This document shows positions 54,206 to 55,406 of a DNA stretch of 55,406 nucleotides, in pieces (positions within the stretch are counted from its first letter, which is position 1; every line of letters starts with the position of its first letter). The translations under genes were made by a program, and so were the position numbers. Below the pieces are notes generated by a model that ran no database searches, was not told where the DNA came from, and was given only the letters and a program-made list of their open reading frames with translations. Origin of the DNA: Candidatus Bathyarchaeota archaeon. Lineage in GTDB: Archaea > Thermoproteota > Bathyarchaeia > 40CM-2-53-6 > FEN-987. Location of the stretch: positions 1-55,406 of the forward strand of contig JALHTB010000108.1 of the NCBI GenBank assembly GCA_022865625.1. The letters are read 5' to 3'.

Positions 54206-54849
54206 GATTTCTCGCCAACGAAGTCTGTGTTCAACCCTAGTAGTGACAAGAAAACGCGCTTGACTCTGAAACCTGAGCTTCGGAGTAGGGCGGCCACCTG
54301 TGATCGCGTGTAGTTGTGGTGGAACGGCTCACCCTGCGGATGTGTGCTACTGAGAAACCGAAGTCTCCAGCCAAGGTGTGGATGTGGTACTGAACCGATA
54401 ACCTTGCCGTTTTGTTTCAATGCACGACGCACCTCCCTAAGTGCACCTAGTGGATCGGGCAAGTGTTCCAACGTCTCCGTACAAACCACTAGATCGAATG
54501 CAGCCGGACGCACTGGCAGATACTCCGCGTCGGCCCGTATGACCTGCCTCCCAGTGTGCTCTTTGGCTTTCTTGACGTTCCAAGGATTAATATCAAGGCC
54601 AATTGCGTCTTCCTTCATGTGCCTGAGCAGCAGGCCCGTACCACAGCCGACATCCAGCACGCTAGTCCTGTCGGCGTACTGCCGTATAAGACGTGAAAAC
54701 ACCCTTTCCCTGTTCCGGTGGAAGACCGACTCAACACCGAACAAGTGGTCGGCAGCCACTATCCAGTCGTACCGCTCGACGTTGATGTAGTATTGCTTGA
54801 CCTCTACGGCTGAGCAGCTTGACCTTGACTTGGTTCTATCGGAACTCAT
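54202..54849 (-). CDS. Class I SAM-dependent methyltransferase
   Basis: A protein of 215 residues with motif I SVLDVGCGTGLLLRHM, motif II DAIGLDINPWNVKKAKEHTG, post II FDLVVCTETLEHLPDPLGAL and the UbiE-like VRRALKQNGKVIGSVPHPHL. Substrate unknown. Paired with a lipid-linked glycosyltransferase, it may modify a cell-surface glycan or lipid (inference). The region 54850-55014 between it and TBP holds nothing I can identify. Confidence 0.85.
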   Translation of the reverse strand: MSSDRTKSRSSCSAVEVKQYYINVERYDWIVAADHLFGVESVFHRNRERVFSRLIRQYADRTSVLDVGCGTGLLLRHMKEDAIGLDINPWNVKKAKEHTGRQVIRADAEYLPVRPAAFDLVVCTETLEHLPDPLGALREVRRALKQNGKVIGSVPHPHLGWRLRFLSSTHPQGEPFHHNYTRSQVAALLRSSGFRVKRVFLSLLGLNTDFVGEKS

Positions 54850-55014
54850 CGTGTGCTGACCTCCGAAGCACCCTCAGGAGGTCAATGATCCTACGTCGGA
54901 TCACCGGAAAGCTCCGCTCAAACGCAATGGAAAACTGCACGCGGGCGGTCTTGTTCCTCTTTGCCCACATTGTTCGTCCCTGGATTGTAGGAGCGGTACT
55001 GATCAAGCTCAGGA

Positions 55015-55406
55015 CTACGCGTAGGTTATCAATCCTTTCTCTTCGAGTGTTTCCTTCAGTTTGGCGACGGCTCTGTGAACCTCTGCCTCTTTCTTGGCTC
55101 CAGTACAGACGAGCTTCCCGCTGGCGAAGAGAAGTATGACTACTTTCGGGTCGTCCATTCTATAGATGAGGCCAGGAAACTGTTCAGGCTCGTACATCGT
55201 CCTCTTCAGAGAGTATGTCGACTTCTCAAGATCCATCTTGCCTGCCAGTCCGGCCGAGGCAACTATGTTTTGAATTTGAATCTCCGGCTTTCCGAGAATG
55301 ACTATGCCGTTCCTCTTCAGTTCGTCCACAACTTTCGTAACTGCCTTTCTTGCCAGCCTCTCTGACTTCGCTCCCGTACACACCATCTTCCCAGAACTGA
55401 AGATCA
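55015..55406 (-). CDS. tbp: TATA-binding protein (C-terminal part, cut by the window edge)
   Basis: The frame continues to the right edge; about 130 residues are visible. Both repeats of the saddle are represented: SSGKMVCTGAKSERLARKAV ends the first, while EPEQFPGLIYRMDDPKVVIL and FASGKLVCTGAKKEAEVHRA form the second. TBP recruits RNA polymerase to the TATA boxes noted above. The N terminus is outside the window. Confidence 0.96.
   Translation of the reverse strand, partial: IFSSGKMVCTGAKSERLARKAVTKVVDELKRNGIVILGKPEIQIQNIVASAGLAGKMDLEKSTYSLKRTMYEPEQFPGLIYRMDDPKVVILLFASGKLVCTGAKKEAEVHRAVAKLKETLEEKGLITYA

Overview
The window is archaeal chromosomal DNA. Evidence: TATA-type promoters, a TATA-binding protein at the right edge, archaeal DnaG, archaeal/eukaryotic-type ribosomal proteins (S4e, L6, L14e, L19e, L32e, L34e), an RNase P p29 gene, Cbf5, archease, and introns bounded by bulge-helix-bulge (BHB) motifs in tRNA genes and in cbf5. 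An intron in cbf5 and several introns per tRNA point to the TACK/Thermoproteota side of the Archaea; the sequence alone does not fix the lineage. Many genes have Shine-Dalgarno sites, and GTG and TTG starts are common.

Layout. 1-5.2 kb, minus strand: a nuo-ordered operon (hycI-like protease, nuoA, B, C, D, H, I, J, K, running off the left edge). The NuoD-type subunit keeps all four [NiFe]-binding cysteines and a cleavable C-terminal tail, and the NuoB-type subunit has the hydrogenase cysteine pattern, so this reads as a proton- or ion-translocating [NiFe] hydrogenase built on a full complex I membrane frame. 5.4-10.9 kb: uS11 (apparent AUU start), RimI, a free-standing DNA polymerase B C-terminal domain, DnaG, a bacterial-type GAPDH, a TOPRIM protein and TyrRS. 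11-18.2 kb: PheT, PheS, TrpRS, methionine aminopeptidase and two membrane proteins. 18.3-18.8 kb: an unlinked 5S rRNA and a tRNA-Trp that I can resolve only as six exons and five introns. 19-29.2 kb: a frameshifted Obg/YchF-like GTPase, an HTH-CBS regulator, AdoMet synthetase, a CPBP protease, ValRS, an OB-fold protein and uncharacterised genes. 29.3-48.3 kb: tRNA-Ser(UGA) with three introns, archease, then the S10/spc ribosomal region ending in secY, an EMC3-like gene, L34e, cmk, L14e and intron-containing cbf5. 48.4-55.4 kb: tRNA-Ser(GGA) with two introns, then single genes (flavin protein, oxidoreductase, thioredoxin, surface metallopeptidase, glycosyltransferase, methyltransferase) and TBP.

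The ribosomal region is unusual. L2, S8, L18 and L30 are absent from their normal places. Two minus-strand membrane genes separate S19 from L22, and a threonine-degradation pair (kbl and tdh) separates S5 from L15.

Eleven introns (five, three and two in tRNAs, one of 20 nt in cbf5) lie within 30 kb. All can be drawn with 3-nt bulges cut after the second nucleotide, as expected for one tRNA splicing endonuclease. Two tRNA-Trp introns share both ends and the same exon flank, which suggests one is a copy of the other.
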